This document shows, piece by piece, positions 1-9,785 of a stretch of 24,816 nucleotides of DNA. The notes beneath the pieces were generated by a model. It was not told the DNA's origin, did not search any database, and worked only from the letters and a program-made list of their open reading frames with translations. A program made the position numbers and the translations under genes. Position 1 is the stretch's first letter; each line of letters opens with the position of its first letter. The stretch is from Saccoglossus kowalevskii (Eukaryota > Hemichordata > Enteropneusta > Harrimaniidae): assembly GCF_000003605.2 (NCBI RefSeq), contig NW_003149273.1:216503-241318 (forward strand), in the 5' to 3' direction.

Positions 1-630
1 TTGCAACATCAATATTCAATAGGTTCATTGCACTGTTCTGACTGAAGCTCACTGCAAAATCAATAACAGCAGGATTTATTGCATTGTTTTGACTGCAGCT
101 TAATGGCAACATCAATATCCGAAGGGTTCATTGCACTGTTATGATTGTAGCTTGCTTGCAACATCAATTATATCCGCGGGTTTTATTGCACTGTTCTGAC
201 TGCAGCTTGCTTGCAACATCAATAACAACATGGCTCAACACACTACTCTGACTGCAGCTTACTTGCAACATCAATATCCGCAGGGTTTATTGCATTGACT
301 TTGTTCTGACTGCAGTTCACTTGCAACATCAATATCCGCGGGGTTTATTGCACTGTTCTGACTGCAGCTTGCTTGCAACATCAATATTCGCAGGGTGTAT
401 TGCACTGTTCTGACTGCAGCTTGCTTGCAACATCAATATCTGCAGGGTGTATTGCACTGTTCTGACTGCAGCTTGCTTGCTTGCAACATCAATATTCGCA
501 AGGTTTATTGAACTGTTCTGACTGCAGCTTGCTTGCAACACCAATATCCGCAAGGTTTATTGAACTGTTCTGACTGCAGCTTGCTTGCAACACCAATATC
601 CGCAAGGTTTATTGAACTGTTCTGACTGAT
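1..630. repeat. 52-bp minisatellite, about 12 units
   Basis: Tandem units begin with ttgcaacatcaatat near positions 1, 51, 102, 155, 211, 263, 321, 373, 425, 481, 533 and 585. The last seven are mostly spaced exactly 52 bp, with one 56-bp step from an extra ttgc. Each unit carries a CTGCAG site and an actgttctgactgcag core. The leftmost units are more diverged than the right-hand ones, and the array probably continues off the left edge. The small minus-strand reading frame inside it is a by-product of the repeat. It ends at about 630, where unique sequence begins. Confidence 0.93.
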
Positions 631-940
631 GGAACATGATACACGTCACTCATGATGTACGACATTATTTATATTATTAATTGCAATTTGTCATGGTGCA
701 GACTGTAGCAGTATGCATTTCATAGATAGGATTGGTATAATTATTTGATTGATATGATGGGTGTGGTCAACGAATATCGCCAATACATTATGTGATCAGT
801 CTGATTCCACATAGACCTAAGGGACTTTGAAAGCTACATGGCATGATTTTCATTGACTGATGTAAACTATTCATTAAAAAACACGCTCCCTAAAAGAGAA
901 AGAGGTGATTCAAATAGCTACAATACCAAACTAGATTTGA
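631..940. other. AT-rich unique sequence, nothing recognised
   Basis: This stretch separates the minisatellite from the hairpin. No coding, RNA or repeat signal was seen by eye. Confidence 0.6.
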
Positions 941-947
941 TATTTTT

Positions 948-1041
948 ATTAAATGGAAAAATGAATTTATTCCATTTAATCATAGACCCTCCAGTAGACT
1001 GGAGGGTCTATGATTTAATTAAATTTTTTTTTTTTTTTTTT
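948..1041. repeat. Two overlapping hairpins followed by a T run
   Basis: A perfect inverted repeat has 18-bp arms at 978-995 and 998-1015 and only a 2-base centre (core catagaccctccagt). A second inverted repeat pairs 948-958 with 970-980 (attaaatggaa and ttccatttaat), so the two structures share the ttaat segment and are mutually exclusive. About 16 T residues follow at 1026-1041. Bacterial terminator logic does not apply in this genome. The structure may be a foldback or MITE remnant, or a recent inverted duplication. Confidence 0.85.
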
Positions 1042-1599
1042 TAATTCACTGACAAACAAATACTAAATGACACCATTGTAGAAATTGTATAGTTTTAATT
1101 AAAAAAAGTCAATACAAATTATAAAGCATTTGCCATGTTTAAATTTTCATTGAAAATCTGCTTTCCTAGCAGCGACACGTGTGATTTCAACAAGAACACG
1201 CTCGTCCACAATATTACATAACGTGTTCTATGACCCCAAACGACCCCTATTGAAATATTCGCACTACGGAAAAAAAATAATCAAAAGGATTATAACTGTC
1301 GCTAATTTTCGTGTTATGCATGTCAGAGCATAGATACGCTTGCAAACGCATGCACTCTTGTTTCTCTGTAAGATTATTGCTAGAAAATACATCAGCATTG
1401 TCCCTATCTATTCTGTGCACGACCAACTGCTATGGCGTCAATGTGCAATGCACTCAGTTCACAGTGGTGTTGTCCTACTTTCCAGGATGACATAAATAAG
1501 CGCTCGTAAGCTTGCTTATTTAAATTTCGAAGTGATGATGTCATCCACACACGGCTGGCTTGCTCGTCGGGAGGCGGCGGAAGGTCGTAATCCACTTAC
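1042..1599. other. Non-coding stretch left of the candidate minus-strand exon; putative intron
   Basis: AT-rich to about 1160, then richer in CpG. It contains an E-box CACGTG near 1177. If the minus-strand exon at 1600-1679 is real, this is the start of its first intron. A 63-residue minus-strand frame (1404-1595) begins right after the splice donor and is more likely intronic than coding. Confidence 0.35.
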
Positions 1600-1679
1600 C
1601 TGGATATGCAGAGTGTGGGCCTGCCTAACGGTGCAAATGCTCGCACCAAGGCCGCAGCTAATTGCATCACGTGAGACAT
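1600..1679 (-). CDS. Candidate first coding exon, mitochondrial-leader-like N-terminus (partial)
   Basis: On the minus strand an ATG at 1667 opens a frame reading MQLAAALVRAFAPLG and then RPTLCIS. After 22 codons plus two bases it meets a consensus donor CAG|GTAAGT, whose exon ends at 1600. Without splicing the frame stops at once (AGG TAA). The peptide has no acidic residue, several Arg, and alternating Ala/Leu, as mitochondrial presequences do. An in-frame ATG four codons upstream (1679) would add MSHV, but the inner ATG has the better context (G at -3). The frame has a stop further upstream. The sequence is CpG-rich compared with its surroundings. Downstream exons would lie to the left, probably beyond the window. 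I do not recognise the protein. A chance ORF plus chance donor remains possible. Confidence 0.35.
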
Positions 1680-2166
1680 GTATTTGCAATCATGTCTGTC
1701 TTGCTTTTCGTGTTCATCCGCGGTTTGTTTATTTTACTCATTTTGACGACTGCATTCTGTCTTTCCGTGAAAAACACTTTTAAATGTTGAGTTTACTGAC
1801 TTTTCAGTTAATTCAATCTGAAAAGTAACTCACAAAACGTCAATTTGAGAGAGGTCAAACAATGTCATTGTAAAATAGTCCCTCGCAGATGAAAATGGAA
1901 ATGGTGTGCTGCGCCCATGACCGCCATATTGCAGCTGTCACCCCGAGAACTTGCGAAAACCTTGTGCGATTTGAATACGAGATTGTACCACCGTACTCTC
2001 CAAATTAGGAGCGGTATCCATCCATAATCGACGCCGAACAATTCCAGGATTTGATTGGTGTCGTTTGTTGCGAGATTCGTTGGATCTGTCGGCGGTTCGC
2101 TGAGTTATAATTTTGGTCATTGTTGTTTGAGCACAGCGTGTTGAGTTCCGTTGATAATACTTTAGG
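1609..2166. promoter_or_regulatory. CpG-richer stretch, possible divergent promoter
   Basis: CpG dinucleotides are visibly denser here than in the flanking AT-rich DNA. It contains a perfect TCACGTGA palindrome (1667-1674, bHLH-type site) overlapping the candidate minus-strand start codon. It also contains CCGCCATATTG (1921-1931), which resembles the YY1 site often found near transcription starts, and a 9-bp-stem inverted repeat (1799-1807 with 1818-1826). A candidate exon leaves in each direction. No clear TATA box was seen. This is inferred from composition and motifs only. Confidence 0.3.
1900..2166 (+). other. Possible plus-strand 5' untranslated exon with a 36-codon ORF
   Basis: A CpG-richer segment ends at a GTGAGT donor-like sequence (2167-2172, preceded by AGG). 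It contains one short ORF, ATG 1917 to stop 2025-2027, beginning MTAILQLSPREL. I do not recognise that peptide, and it could be an upstream ORF or chance. The 5' boundary is a guess. No matching downstream exon could be assigned with confidence. Confidence 0.18.
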
Positions 2167-2350
2167 GTGAGTTTGCCTTTTATTGTTATGTGCATAATTT
2201 CCGCCTTCTATGTTGTTCTACTATTTTTTCCACACGACTTATACCCAGAATGTAATGCAATGTATATGCATAGAGAATGGAAAAGGTCCAGTACACGAAT
2301 CGCATAGTTTATCTGCTAAGGGGCCTTGTTCAAGGTCGGCAAACAATCCT

Positions 2351-2378
2351 ACACACACAGTGACACTCACACACACAC

Positions 2379-2410
<32 letters not shown>
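2351..2410. repeat. (AC)n microsatellite
   Basis: About 60 bases of nearly pure AC dinucleotides, interrupted by short variants (gtgac, acgc), followed by gatgatgataataat. Confidence 0.97.
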
Positions 2411-2429
2411 GATGATGATAATAATATAT

Positions 2430-4384
2430 AGTACTATGTTGTACACACATTGACATAACTCTGATAAGGCTGGATATTTGGGATCATTTTACCCGCGTGT
2501 GGGGATAATTTATTACTTCGTTGCAAACACAGTGACGATGACAGTACCCTGCATTACTCAAATTACTACAACTTGTATATTTTCTAAAATGTAATTTGTA
2601 TTAATTACCTCCACTACTACTACTACTTCTACCACTTGCTGCATTATGAATAATTACATGAGTAAATACACATGAGTAAATATGATTTACATTTTGCAAA
2701 CAAATTTATGTTAATACTTCTATAATAATATCAATCTAAATGATAATGTATGTTAATATTAAATAATCATGTATTATTCGTATACACGAGTATATTTGCT
2801 AACAGTATTACCTTTAACTTCCCCAATGTTGCAATTAGTCATCAGCCATTACCCTACTTACAAGTAGACTGCCTCTATTTTGTTACACACTACCTTGTAT
2901 ATATATACACTGTTTTGATTAGTGTAGAGATTCTGTTAGTTGAACAGCACATCGTAATCTCACTGATCAAACATTCATTGCGTGCAATTCAATTTTAAGA
3001 AAAATATCCATACAGAAAATTATATTGCTATACTTGTTGATATTGACTTGCACATGTTTTATTCATGCATTTTCCTGCATGTATTTTTTATTTTGAACTT
3101 TACCTGGAGACAACATTGCCTGATGGCTATACAAGTTGAATGCTGTTCTTACAAATAGTATTGTATTACCATCCGGATGTTCCATCTGAATGATCTCCAT
3201 TTGTAAATTTTATTTTTTGGCAAATGGGATTTTCAAAAAGATTCAATTATCCAATAAATAAACTAAATGTTTATTTAGCACGTTTACAAAAAGTTTGTCA
3301 GGACTGAAATGTTGTTTTATTAAATTTGTAGTTGATTTATTGTTTAGTTTATAATATTAGACAGTCACTTGTACATGTTTTTTCAGCAAATCATGATTAA
3401 CTGCCCTTTGATTCAAATATTATTTATTTATATATAAATCCTTTTGTACAGTGTTCCCAGTGGATGAAATGTGGTACTGTCTTCCCTTGTATTCAATTGC
3501 GAAATAATTCTCTTGGATGGAAAATTATTTCTAAATGCTTTGATAACGTCAGGACAATAATAATAATAATAGCACAATTAATTTCGAGAATTCTTCAGTC
3601 AATTTAAACAAAATTTTACCATCTCCGGTTTTAATATAATTATCTAATTTTCATTTGAATAAAATAATAAATTTTCACATAACCATGTCTTTTTATATTA
3701 ATTATAATATTCACGCTGGTTAATTATTTTTAATTTTGATAGTTTTTTGACTTGGATCCTTAAATTCTGCAGTGTTTAAAAATAAACAATGTTTTTACAT
3801 ATGTTATACATGTATATATATATTTGTATACATTATATCATGTCATACAAGTCACAGAGACTGTCACTATTGCAAAATAACTCAGCTCACTAATATTGAT
3901 CATAGAATCTCAATGAAAAATATCAATTTACAGTCATTTTAAACTACATCTGCTCACTGGATCTTTTTGAGTGTTAGTAAATGTAATAATTAAGAGAACA
4001 TGAAATGGTAATATATAGAAAATAATATTTGGTAAATCGTTGTCCTAAATAACTATTTAAAATAGCTAGAGGTTTCGAGCAATGGCTCTTTATCGATAGC
4101 ATAAAAGAAAATGTTATTAATTTAATTTATGAAATGGTAATCATTTCTCTTGTATGTCATAATGTAATTTTTACTACTAAATTTAGTCTAATTTAAAAGT
4201 CAAATTAGTACTGTATTTATTTTGCAAGAGACAATTTGCTAAATTTTGTAGCAGTACAAATTTCCCTGTCATGTCAGTCACTTTCATGAAATTTATCTTT
4301 CAAAATAGCATGAAGTTCTGAAAATTTCTACCAGTTAGAATTAAACAGTTTAAAATAATATTCAGTCAATTATATTGTCTATTA
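2430..4384. other. About 2 kb of AT-rich non-coding DNA with small microsatellites
   Basis: No convincing exon or RNA gene was seen. Simple repeats include (ACT)5 at about 2613-2627, (AAT)5 at about 3556-3570 and short TA tracts near 2897 and 3812. Reading frames here are short and have the Ile/Phe/Leu/Tyr-rich composition expected of AT-rich noise. Confidence 0.6.
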
Positions 4385-4556
4385 TTCATTGTTGTGCTAG
4401 TGAGATAGTCATTTGTGGGTGCTAGTGAGATATTCATGTGAGATATTCATTTGTTGTGCTAGTAGGATATTCATTTGTTGTGCTTGTGAGATATTCATTT
4501 GTTGTGCTAGTAAGATATTCATTTGTTGTGCTAGTGAGATAATCATTTGTTGTGAA
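4385..4556. repeat. 24-bp tandem array, about 6.5 units
   Basis: Units of the type gtgctagtgagatattcatt + tgtt start at 4394, 4419, 4456, 4480, 4504 and 4528. The last four steps are exactly 24 bp. A 12-bp partial duplication (gtgagatattcat) sits between the second and third units. Because 24 is a multiple of three, several frames stay open, giving short Thr/Ser- or Cys-rich periodic peptides. I do not regard these as genes. The array runs directly into the MITE-like element at 4557. Confidence 0.93.
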
Positions 4557-4714
4557 AAAGCTTTTTGGGCGTTTTGCTTGGAATTTATTTTCACTGATTT
4601 TTGATGTGTTTAATGTAAAATATAGGAAAAAAGTATATTCGCTGGATTTTATTTGCACGGAATCATGTCTTCAGCGAAAATGAATTCCAAGCGAAAATAA
4701 AGTATTCTACAGTA
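4557..4714. mobile_element. MITE-like element, copy 1; left terminus replaced by the 24-bp array
   Basis: Inverted arms cttggaatttattttc (4577-4592) and gaaaatgaattccaag (4676-4691) flank a short centre. The right terminus is gcgaaaataaagtattctac + agta (ending 4714). Its complement, tactgtagaatactttattt, matches the left terminus of copy 2 at 22397. In this copy the expected left terminus is absent and the 24-bp array occupies its place. It is non-coding, and the superfamily is not determined. Confidence 0.7.
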
Positions 4715-5369
4715 TGTAAAAGAATGGTTCATTCGTTGTTGCGAGTAAACTATGTCTATTAGGGAACAGGGGCGCGCACGCCCTCATGCCATGGTCATGC
4801 GCCCCCTTACCCTGTGGCCAAAGTCTTCAACTGTGACCTATCTGATATTAATTTTGGCTCCATGGAAGCCATAGAATGCTCCATTTTATTTTAGAATTAT
4901 CAAAAACTCCACACCCTGGTAGGAAGAACCCCCACTTGGTGGCGCCTCTGAATTGCAGTGCTCCCTCTTGCGGCTTTTTTCTAGAAAAACCTCTGCGCTA
5001 TGATACACGAGTTGACCTAAAACTATGTCCTTTGACCGCTGATGGCTGACTGTTCGAATAATTCTCAGAACCTCTGGAACGCTTTTTATGTGGCAACAGG
5101 TCATTGTCGGGACAATACTAATCAGAATTCACCGTTTTCCCAAGTAACTTGGATTTTATATCATTACAACAGCGCCAACTATGGCGGTTGGTGATAGGCC
5201 TCTCTCTGTTTGAGGTTTCATGATGAAAATTGGCTGAAAGTTGTAAATATAAATAGAATATTTTTGATATTCACTAGACGGCCATGACACCTGATGGGCA
5301 GGCTGAGTCACCTATGTAAAACCCCTTGAGCAGAGAACACTGTCAAAATATTTTTTATTTTGACCATAG
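4715..5369. other. GC-richer non-coding block
   Basis: Contains an imperfect GC palindrome (aggggcgc at about 4768 with gcgccccct at about 4799), a CTCF-like core on the minus strand (CCGCAAGAGGGAGC, complement of 4960-4973), and ccaac-tatggcg-gttgg near 5173. A 72-residue minus-strand frame (4886-5104) has fairly balanced composition. It lacks any recognised motif and is not called as a gene. This could be an old interspersed repeat. Confidence 0.4.
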
Positions 5370-5574
5370 AAACAGGCACTACTAATAGAGCAAATACGGT
5401 ATTGCCAGATGTTGAATGTAACTACCCAAAAATATATTTGTGTTTCAATTATGCAAAAAGCCACTCTGGTGTCTTTTTATGTCATTCAACCAAAGACAAT
5501 AGAAAAGATGTCTTTGATTCAACAAGACTAGCAACAGTAAATGTGTACTATTCAGAAGTAGAGATACACACAAT
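5370..5574 (+). CDS. Candidate internal exon, half of an immunoglobulin-like domain
   Basis: An acceptor (ttttttattttgaccatag) precedes 5370 and a donor-like GTAAGA follows 5574, enclosing a 205-bp open frame (entry phase 1, exit phase 2). The peptide runs from ETGTTNRANTV to VNVYYSEVEIHTM. Its middle, AKSHSGVFLC, fits the F-strand pattern of Ig domains (D/S-x-G-x-Y/F-x-C). About 25 residues later TVNVYY is a plausible G strand. Ig domains split over two exons are common in animals. The amino-acid mix is unlike the AT-driven frames around it. I found no first-half exon (B and C strands, Cys...Trp) upstream and no neighbouring exon downstream. The spacing before SGVFLC is one residue shorter than usual. 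A solitary Ig half-exon, a pseudo-exon or chance are all possible. Confidence 0.33.
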
Positions 5575-5579
5575 GTAAG

Positions 5580-6271
5580 AATCAAATTGTCCCTTTTGTT
5601 CCTTCTTGTCTCCTAATAGTCGCAATGTATATATAGTTTGCTACTAAAGTAAAATGACCATACATGAAAATCTACTTAATTTGATCATATACTCTTCTGT
5701 ACGAGTTATTGATTTGTATAATGTTGTCTTTTGTGAAATTCTTGCATAATGCTATTATGCAAACCCTTAATTCAATCAATTCCGTTTTTCGTGCAATATA
5801 GATGTATGCAAATTTTGACCGTATTGCAAATCTTAATTTTAGTGGAATAGTTGTCAGGATGCTAGAGCAGGCATGCTTTGGCCGGTTGTGTTTGTTAATA
5901 ATTTCATTCAGCTAAAATTATCCCACACTTCTCTACATGAATTGTGATATGGTCTGTGTATTACCAGGTGTGGCTGAGCTGATGACTATGTATGTCGTTG
6001 ATGTGAAGTGCCATGTCATCAGTCGCAGCTGTTGGTTTTGTTCTTAGTATTATGAAAGATTTGACAAATCCTTGTCAATTTTAATAAGGGAAAGTTATTT
6101 TCTGTCCCGTCTACCAGTGTATAATTTTTTTGGTCAAATTAATTTGTTAATGCATTGTTATTAATATGTTGACCAGACATTAGTAACATTTAGATTATCT
6201 CTAATGCACTATCCATTATTGCTTCGTGACTGACCAAATTACATAAATAAAAATCTGATCTTGAAAATACC
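5580..6271. other. AT-rich non-coding sequence
   Basis: Nothing convincing was seen. A short open stretch after ttaccag (about 5970-6048, VAELMTMYVVDVKC...) has an acceptor-like start but no clear donor and is not called. Confidence 0.5.
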
Positions 6272-7778
6272 TTTTTTAGCTCCGCTGTCGACGTTGTCGA
6301 GCGGAGCTTATCATATGAGCGATTGTGCGTCGTCGCCCGTGTCAATGTTTTACTTTTTAGCTCCGCTGTCGACTTTGTCGAGCGGAGCTTATCATACATG
6401 TATGAGTGATTGTCCGTCGTCTTCCGTGTCAATGTTTTACTTTTTCAACTTCTTCTTGAAAACTACAAGCCTGAATGCTTTGATACTTGGTGTATATGTA
6501 CCTTGGGTAGACCTCTCTCAGATTTGTTCATTTCGTGATGATATCTTCAATTCTCTAATTTTGGTGAATATTTTTGTCATTTTTGGTAAAAAGTGATATT
6601 TTCGACTTCTTGTTAAAAACCGCATGTTCGATTGCTTTGATATTACATATATAGATGCTACATGTGGACCTCTCTCAGATTTGTTCATTTTGTGATGATA
6701 TCTTCAATTCTCTAATTTTGGTGAATATTTTTGTAATTTTTGGTAAAAAGTGATATTTTTGACTTCTTGTTAAAAACCAATAGTTCAATTGCTTTGATAT
6801 TACATATATAGATACTACATGTAGACCTTTCTCAGATTTGTTCATTTTGTGATGATATCTTCAGTTCTCTAATTTTGGTGAATATTTTTGTAATTTTTGG
6901 TAAAAAGTGATATTTTCGACTTCTTGTTAAAAACTGTAAGTCCGATTGCTTTGATACTATTCATATTGTTCATTTTCTAATGATGTCTTCAGTTCTTTAA
7001 TTGAAATGTGCATTGCTAACAGCGGAGCTATCTCAGCCGATAGGCTGCTTGTTTGACTTCTTCTTGAAAACTACAAGCCTGAGTGCTTTGATACTTGGTG
7101 TATATGTACCTCTCTCAGATTTGTTCATTTCATGATATCTTCAATTCTCTAATTTTGGTGAATATTTTTGTCATTTTTGGTAAAAAGTGATATTTTTGAC
7201 TTCTTGTTAAAAACCGCAAGTCCAATTGCTTTGATATTACATATATAGGTACTAAATGTGGACCTCTCTCAGATTTGTTCATTTTGTAATGATATCTTTA
7301 ATTCTCTAATTTTGGTGAATATTTTTATCATTTTTGGTAAAAAGTGATATTTTCGACTTCTTGTTGAAAACTGCAAGTCCAATTGCTTTGATATTACATA
7401 TATAGGTACTAAATGTGGACCTCTCTCAGATTTGTTCCTTTTGTAATGATATCTTCAATTCTCTAATTTTGGTGAATATTTTTGTCATTTTTGGTAAAAA
7501 GTGATATTTTTGACTTCTTGTTGAAAACTGCAAGTCTGATTGCTTTTATATTATATATATAGGTACTACATGTGGACCTCTTTCAGATTTGTTAATTTCG
7601 TGGTGATATCTTCAATTATCTAATTTTGATGATTATTTTTGGTGAAAAGTGATATTTTTGAAGTCCTGTTGCTTTGATACTATATACATATTGTTCATTT
7701 TCTAATGATATCTTCTGTTCTTTAATTGCAATGTGCATTGCTAACAGCGGAGCTATCTCAGCCGACAGACTGCTTGTT
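6272..7778 (+). mobile_element. Hairpin-headed 157-bp-monomer element, outer copy (split by a nested copy)
   Basis: The left piece is 6272-6358: T run, hairpin head from 6278 (AGCTCCGCTGTCGACGTTGT...) and leader to gtcaatgttttacttttt. The sequence resumes at about 7053 with gacttcttcttgaaaacta, exactly the sequence that follows the leader in undisturbed copies. Monomers start at 7055, 7198, 7355 and 7512. The first is shortened by 14 bp and the next two steps are exactly 157 bp. The tail gctaacagcggagctatctc ends near 7778. The tail AGCGGAGCT is complementary to the head AGCTCCGCT. No transposase frame is present, so the element is non-autonomous. Its complement ends in a hairpin followed by CTAA, which is compatible with a Helitron/Helentron-type element (inference). 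Confidence 0.8.
6359..7052 (+). mobile_element. Hairpin-headed 157-bp-monomer element, inner (nested) copy
   Basis: A complete copy sits inside the outer one. The head is AGCTCCGCTGTCGACTTTGT... at 6359. Monomers start at 6447, 6604, 6761 and 6918, each exactly 157 bp apart, and the last is truncated into the tail. The tail ends with the small hairpin AGCC-GATA-GGCT and GCTTGTT at about 7052. No duplicated target bases are evident beyond a T run, as expected for an element inserting in T-rich sites. Peptides predicted across it are repeat by-products. Confidence 0.82.
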
Positions 7779-8914
7779 TTAATACTAACAATATTCACTT
7801 ACTAGTAATCAAAACCCATGTAAAATGATGTTTACTGTAAAGTCTATCCAATTTGGCCAAAATTCTGAATGTGAATTATTATAATTCTGTTTAAAATGTG
7901 AATATACCGTACTCGTCAAACTTTGCACCCAACTCCTACTTTGGGAAAATTTTCTATTTTTTTGGGAGGGGGGTGGCATGCTCGACTAAGCACCACAAAT
8001 TTAACTGTCTAGTCATAAACCTGGTCCAACTTCTTCAACTTCTCCCGAATATCAGTAATCAAATTTATATAATACAATGTGGGTATCATCTACTGTCAAT
8101 ATGTTGGAAATGCATAGACCATGGTAACCATGTTTAACTTATTTACTTCCGCCTTGGTAAATTCCTGAAGAATTGTCAATACAACACAGCAATCTGATTG
8201 GTTAAAAACATTGTTGCAGATCAAATCATTTAAGAAAACATGGTGAAAATTTCTTTGCACTGATTACATTTGTCAACAAAAATAATGATAGAGATTTTGA
8301 CTTAGAAGTGTTTCCACAGACCCTAATAATTAATAATTATTTATAATTAATAAACTTTGGTGGTATATGATTAATTTTTCTGTGCATCTGTTTCTTCAAT
8401 GTCAAATCAATGATGATGCAACTAATTTTGCAATTTTCTTTTCTTCAAAGTGACTCAATATTCCCTGGCACATAAAGTACAATTGTTATTTGTTGACTTT
8501 TTTGAGGTGGGAGGCTTACAAAAATGTAGCTGAGAACACACACCTTAATTAAAACACAAGTATAGTATAAATCGAGTATAGTATAAATCATATTCCATTA
8601 ATCAAACTGTAGATGTATTTGTTCGGTTGATTTTGTACATTCATTTTTTTTTGATTTGACATTCTACATCCAACAAATGGCCTTCAGCATATACATAATG
8701 CATGCTAGTCTATATGCACATGTATCTTTGATGTCAACAATATAAAAACCAGGATAAGACGTTATCATTCAGGCAACTCTGGCATTTTCATTTTGCCTGC
8801 AGTCTCCATGTTATTTCATCTTTTTTGCCAAAAACAAGATATTATATCTACCATGTTATATTTGTAATATCTTTGGATTATTAATTTTAAAGGTTACCCA
8901 CAGTCCCTCTATCC
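7779..8914. other. AT-rich non-coding sequence
   Basis: No gene was seen. There is a 14-bp direct duplication gtatagtataaatc at about 8560-8590 and a long AT near-palindrome around 8325-8352. A 79-residue plus frame at 7898 is not supported by any motif. Confidence 0.55.
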
Positions 8915-9785
8915 CCGGTCTGGAAACAGCTATTGTCTAAGGTGTGAATTACCTGCTGGGTTTGGCTTTCCACGAAACATAGTCTCTTGATAGCAGAGCG
9001 TTCTATTGAAACGATCGATTCATTGTTCCCTGCATATTCTACTTTTTACAACCGAAAAAAAATATATATTTTGATACTTTATATATACATAATATTTTGA
9101 AGCTCAACAAAATTCTTTAGCTGGCAAGTCTTTCCATAGTGGCATATTGACATTATTATTCGTGAATATCGCACTTAAATTTGAGGTACTCTGTCAGGGA
9201 TCGCAACTTGGAACACTTATAACAACCTTGACCAGTTGGCCCTTTCTATTCGTCATGTGTTTTAGAAAGATCATTGTTTTTTCGTTTATTGAATAGCTTA
9301 AACCTAGTTGTAGTTGGTGGATCTGTTTATTGTGCTTGCTTTATTATATTATATATAGTATATTATACGTATCATATTTAGGCATCACTTTTCTCGATTC
9401 ATTGCCATTCAAATTTTTGTATCATTATTTTTGTTTCCAAGCATATATTTAGAAATATGACATCATATCTCTAAGAATAACATCCTGCAGTATCAATTCT
9501 TTAGCACTGGCAGAAATTGAGTAGGCAGACTTTTTTTGTCCTGATGAGAATTAATTACGGGCACCATTTCGTTTTTGATTACTAAAATTATTTGAAAACT
9601 GCATTAAACCATAATATTTAGATATAATAGATATACACATTTACCTTTTGGTGATGTGGTTATTTTTCTCTCTCGGATGTTCATATTTCAATAAATCACG
9701 GTAATGTTCTGTCCTGTTTGCAGTTTGTAATTGCAGTGCTTTAAGTTGGTGTATGCTCAGCTTTGTGGCTAATTGTGCAAGGTCC
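8915..9785. repeat. 0.8-kb dispersed repeat, copy 1, with terminal-repeat-like left end
   Basis: 9008-9785 is clearly homologous, in the same orientation, to 23231-24017. Shared segments include cgattcattgttccc, gcatattgacattattattc, gatcgcaacttggaacactt, catcctgcagtatcaattc and ccttttggtgatgtggtta, with indels between the copies. A 13-bp motif CCGGTCTGGAAAC at 8915-8927 occurs inverted at 24069-24081 beyond the other copy, as if these were opposite ends of the same element. The 80-residue minus-strand frame at 9641-9883 is interrupted by stops and indels in copy 2, so it is probably not protein-coding. The family is not identified. Confidence 0.75.

Noticed and set aside
978-1041. Hairpin plus T run as an intrinsic terminator
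   Set aside because: The window is eukaryotic in character and no bacterial-type gene precedes it.
1404-1595. Minus-strand frame starting MDYDLPPPPDEQ
   Set aside because: It begins just after the consensus donor at 1599 and would be intronic. No acceptor or homology supports it, though composition is not obviously random.
4409-4658. Thr/Ser- or Gln-rich periodic peptides
   Set aside because: They are frames of the 24-bp tandem array only.
6261-6596. 111-residue plus frame with two FLAPLSTLSSGAYH repeats
   Set aside because: The repeat is the duplicated hairpin head produced by nesting of two elements.
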